Shown: piece by piece, positions 62,196 to 64,000 of the stretch | Numbering within the stretch: position 1 is the first letter of the stretch | How the letters are laid out: each line of letters starts with the position of its first letter | DNA from: Lacinutrix mariniflava | GTDB lineage: Bacteria; Bacteroidota; Bacteroidia; Flavobacteriales; Flavobacteriaceae | Assembly (NCBI RefSeq): GCF_001418015.1 | Contig: NZ_LIQG01000023.1 | Span: forward strand, 124,001-188,000 | DNA length: 64,000 nucleotides | Direction of reading: 5' to 3' | Notes under the pieces: generated by a model | Databases searched by the model: none | What the model was told of the DNA's origin: nothing | What the model saw: only the letters and a program-made list of their open reading frames with translations | Position numbers and translations under genes: made by a program

Positions 62196-63752
62196 ATGGT
62201 AAAAGACATTCAGCTTCGTTTAACTTTAAAAGACGAAGAACGTAGCGATATATTATTAATAAAATCTGCACAGTACTTAAGTATTCGTAGAGAAGATATT
62301 ACAGGTATAAAAGTATTACGTAAATCTATAGATGCTAGAAAAGCAAAGATTATACTTAATTATAAATTATCTATTTATATTAAGGAAGCGTTACCTGAAA
62401 AATCAGAATATCAGTTTCATTACAAAGATGTTTCTAAAGCAAAACCAGTACATATTATTGGATTTGGACCTGCAGGAATGTACGCAGCATTACGTTGTAT
62501 CGAATTAGGCTTTAAGCCCATTGTTTTAGAACGCGGCAAAAATGTACAAGATCGTAGACGTGATTTAAAAGCCATAAATCAAGATCATCACGTCGATGAA
62601 GATTCTAATTATTGTTTTGGAGAAGGAGGAGCCGGAACGTATAGTGATGGTAAATTATACACCAGAAGTTTAAAACGTGGTGATGTTAGAAAAATATTTG
62701 AAAATTTAGTTTTTCATGGTGCAGCAGACGAAATTCTTGTTGATGCGCATCCACATATTGGGACCAATAAATTACCAAAAATCATTCAGAATATTCGTGA
62801 GAATATTATTAATTATGGTGGCGAAGTACACTTCGAAACACGAGTTACCGATTTTAATATTAAAAATAATAAGATAGAATCTGTAGTCCTTCAAAATGGA
62901 ACAGAAATGGTTACCGATCGTGTTATTTTAGCAACAGGACATTCAGCTAGAGATATTTTCTATCTGTTGGATAAAAAACAAATTGCACTAAAAGCAAAGT
63001 CTTTTGCTATGGGAGTTCGGGTAGAGCATCCACAACATATTATAGACTCTATTCAATACCACTGTTCTGGTGATCGTCACGAATTACTTCCGCCAGCAGC
63101 TTACAGTTTAGTACAACAAGTAAAAGATCGTGGAGTCTATTCATTTTGCATGTGTCCAGGAGGTTTTATTGTACCAGCTGCTACGGCAAACGGTGAAGTA
63201 GTTGTTAATGGCATGTCTCCTTCACGACGTAATAACAAATATGCAAATTCGGGTATTGTAGTAGAGATTAATGTTGATAGAGATATTCCTAAATATGAAA
63301 AATTTGGAGCCTTAAAAGGGTTAGAATACCAAAAAAACTTAGAGCGTATTGCTTATACTTCTGGAGGAAGAACACAAGCAGCACCCGCACAACGTTTAAC
63401 AGATTTTGTAAAAGGTAATTTATCAAACTCTTTAAATGACACGTCTTATCAGCCAGGTTTAAATAGTGCTCCACTACACTCTTTATTACCAAAATCTATT
63501 GGTGGTAGATTACGAAAAGGTTTTGAAGCCTTTGGAAGAAAAATGAACGGTTATTATACAGAAGAAGCTAATGTTATAGGTGTAGAATCTAGAACCTCAT
63601 CACCTGTTAACATCCCAAGAAATGAAACTTTAGAACATCCAGAAATATCGAACCTATTCCCTTGTGGTGAAGGCGGCGGTTATGCTGGAGGAATTATTAG
63701 TGCTGCAATGGATGGTGAGCGTTGTGCTGAAGCTGCTGTTGTTGGATTGTAA
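62196..63752 (+). CDS. FAD-dependent dehydrogenase (COG2509-like)
   Basis: 518 residues. An N-terminal domain of about 85 residues precedes the Rossmann motif VHIIGFGPAGMYAALRCIELG (about 86-106), then YCFGEGGAGTYSDGKLYTR, VILATGHSARDIF and a C-terminal LFPCGEGGGYAGGIISAAMDGERCA that completes the FAD site. The family is widespread and its substrate is not established. Confidence 0.85.
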   Translation: MVKDIQLRLTLKDEERSDILLIKSAQYLSIRREDITGIKVLRKSIDARKAKIILNYKLSIYIKEALPEKSEYQFHYKDVSKAKPVHIIGFGPAGMYAALRCIELGFKPIVLERGKNVQDRRRDLKAINQDHHVDEDSNYCFGEGGAGTYSDGKLYTRSLKRGDVRKIFENLVFHGAADEILVDAHPHIGTNKLPKIIQNIRENIINYGGEVHFETRVTDFNIKNNKIESVVLQNGTEMVTDRVILATGHSARDIFYLLDKKQIALKAKSFAMGVRVEHPQHIIDSIQYHCSGDRHELLPPAAYSLVQQVKDRGVYSFCMCPGGFIVPAATANGEVVVNGMSPSRRNNKYANSGIVVEINVDRDIPKYEKFGALKGLEYQKNLERIAYTSGGRTQAAPAQRLTDFVKGNLSNSLNDTSYQPGLNSAPLHSLLPKSIGGRLRKGFEAFGRKMNGYYTEEANVIGVESRTSSPVNIPRNETLEHPEISNLFPCGEGGGYAGGIISAAMDGERCAEAAVVGL

Positions 63753-63764
63753 GAACTAAAAATA

Positions 63765-64000
63765 TTGAAAACGCTATATCCATTTGATTCATCAATAAAA
63801 CGCCATTTAATTATAGCCTTTATTTTTTCAATTTGGATATTTATCTTTCTTTTTTATACTGAACCATTAGGAATTGAAATGTTCAGTAATTCTAAAAAAT
63901 TAAAATACCTTCCGCTTTATAGTATAAGTATCTTTTTATGTTACATTATTCTTTTACCCCTACAAAATTATTTCTTCAAAAAAAACAATGCCATCTGGCA
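63765..64000 (+). CDS. N-terminus of a probable LytTR-type membrane regulator, cut by the window
   Basis: A frame from TTG 63765 stays open to the last base (78 codons visible). It begins KTLYPFDSSIKRHLIIAFIF and contains two membrane helices (LIIAFIFSIWIFIFLFY; YLPLYSISIFLCYIILLPL). I recognise this N-terminal pattern from flavobacterial membrane proteins that end in a LytTR DNA-binding domain, but that domain is outside the window. Confidence 0.55.
   Translation, partial: MKTLYPFDSSIKRHLIIAFIFSIWIFIFLFYTEPLGIEMFSNSKKLKYLPLYSISIFLCYIILLPLQNYFFKKNNAIW

Overview
The window is a low-GC chromosome segment from a member of the Bacteroidota, most likely a marine Flavobacteriaceae. The signs are: Bacteroidota-type promoters (TAnnTTTG -7 boxes) before many genes, a 287-residue primary sigma factor, a PorT protein of type IX secretion, a TamL-like outer-membrane lipoprotein, a very long FtsZ C-terminus, an AccD without zinc-ribbon cysteines, and a division/cell-wall cluster in flavobacterial order. 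I do not name a genus.

1-9539 (+): a kynurenine (tryptophan) catabolic run. A 5'-truncated kynureninase, kynurenine 3-monooxygenase, a RidA-family 2-aminomuconate deaminase candidate, an aldehyde dehydrogenase, a divergent SDR, 3-hydroxyanthranilate 3,4-dioxygenase and an ACMS decarboxylase together can take kynurenine through ring cleavage to 4-oxalocrotonate-type products. Two lipoproteins of unknown function sit inside the run. Tryptophan dioxygenase and formamidase are not visible here. Intergenic gaps carry 20-bp REP-like hairpins and a structured RNA candidate.

9595-23008: an O-methyltransferase, a HipA-like kinase/DUF3037 pair, a subtilase lipoprotein, tatA, ppa, rsmG, a desaturase, an aspartate-type aminotransferase, trkA-trkH, ubiE-porT and a TrmH-type methyltransferase.

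23089-39483: tamL-like, fbaA, accD, a PAS histidine kinase, rpsO-pnp, a decayed region (32.07-32.65 kb), a family-2 glycosyltransferase, an outer-membrane protein divergent from an HTH regulator with a perfect operator-like inverted repeat, a second copy of the RNA candidate, rpoD, a solo BLUF photoreceptor, rpe and an MtfA-like peptidase.

39664-58925 (-): two tRNA-Arg(UCG) genes bracket an O-antigen-ligase-type protein. They are followed, read leftward from mraZ, by the dcw cluster: mraZ, rsmH, ftsL, ftsI-type PBP, murE, mraY, murD, ftsW, murG, murC, ftsQ, ftsA, ftsZ, then yqeY. mraZ is preceded by three 10-bp-phased GTGGTA repeats that look like its own operator. mraY is flanked on both sides by the same composite repeat.

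59146-64000 (+): an alpha/beta hydrolase, engB, a small membrane protein, an RluA-type pseudouridine synthase, an FAD-dependent dehydrogenase and the start of a probable LytTR membrane regulator cut by the window end.

No CRISPR array, complete insertion sequence, prophage or rRNA gene was seen. The most interesting items are the dispersed REP-like elements (an inverted pair exactly brackets the RidA gene), the HipA-like/DUF3037 pair, the two structured RNA copies, three promoters placed so close to start codons that leaderless mRNAs are expected, and the operator-covered promoter of the HTH regulator.
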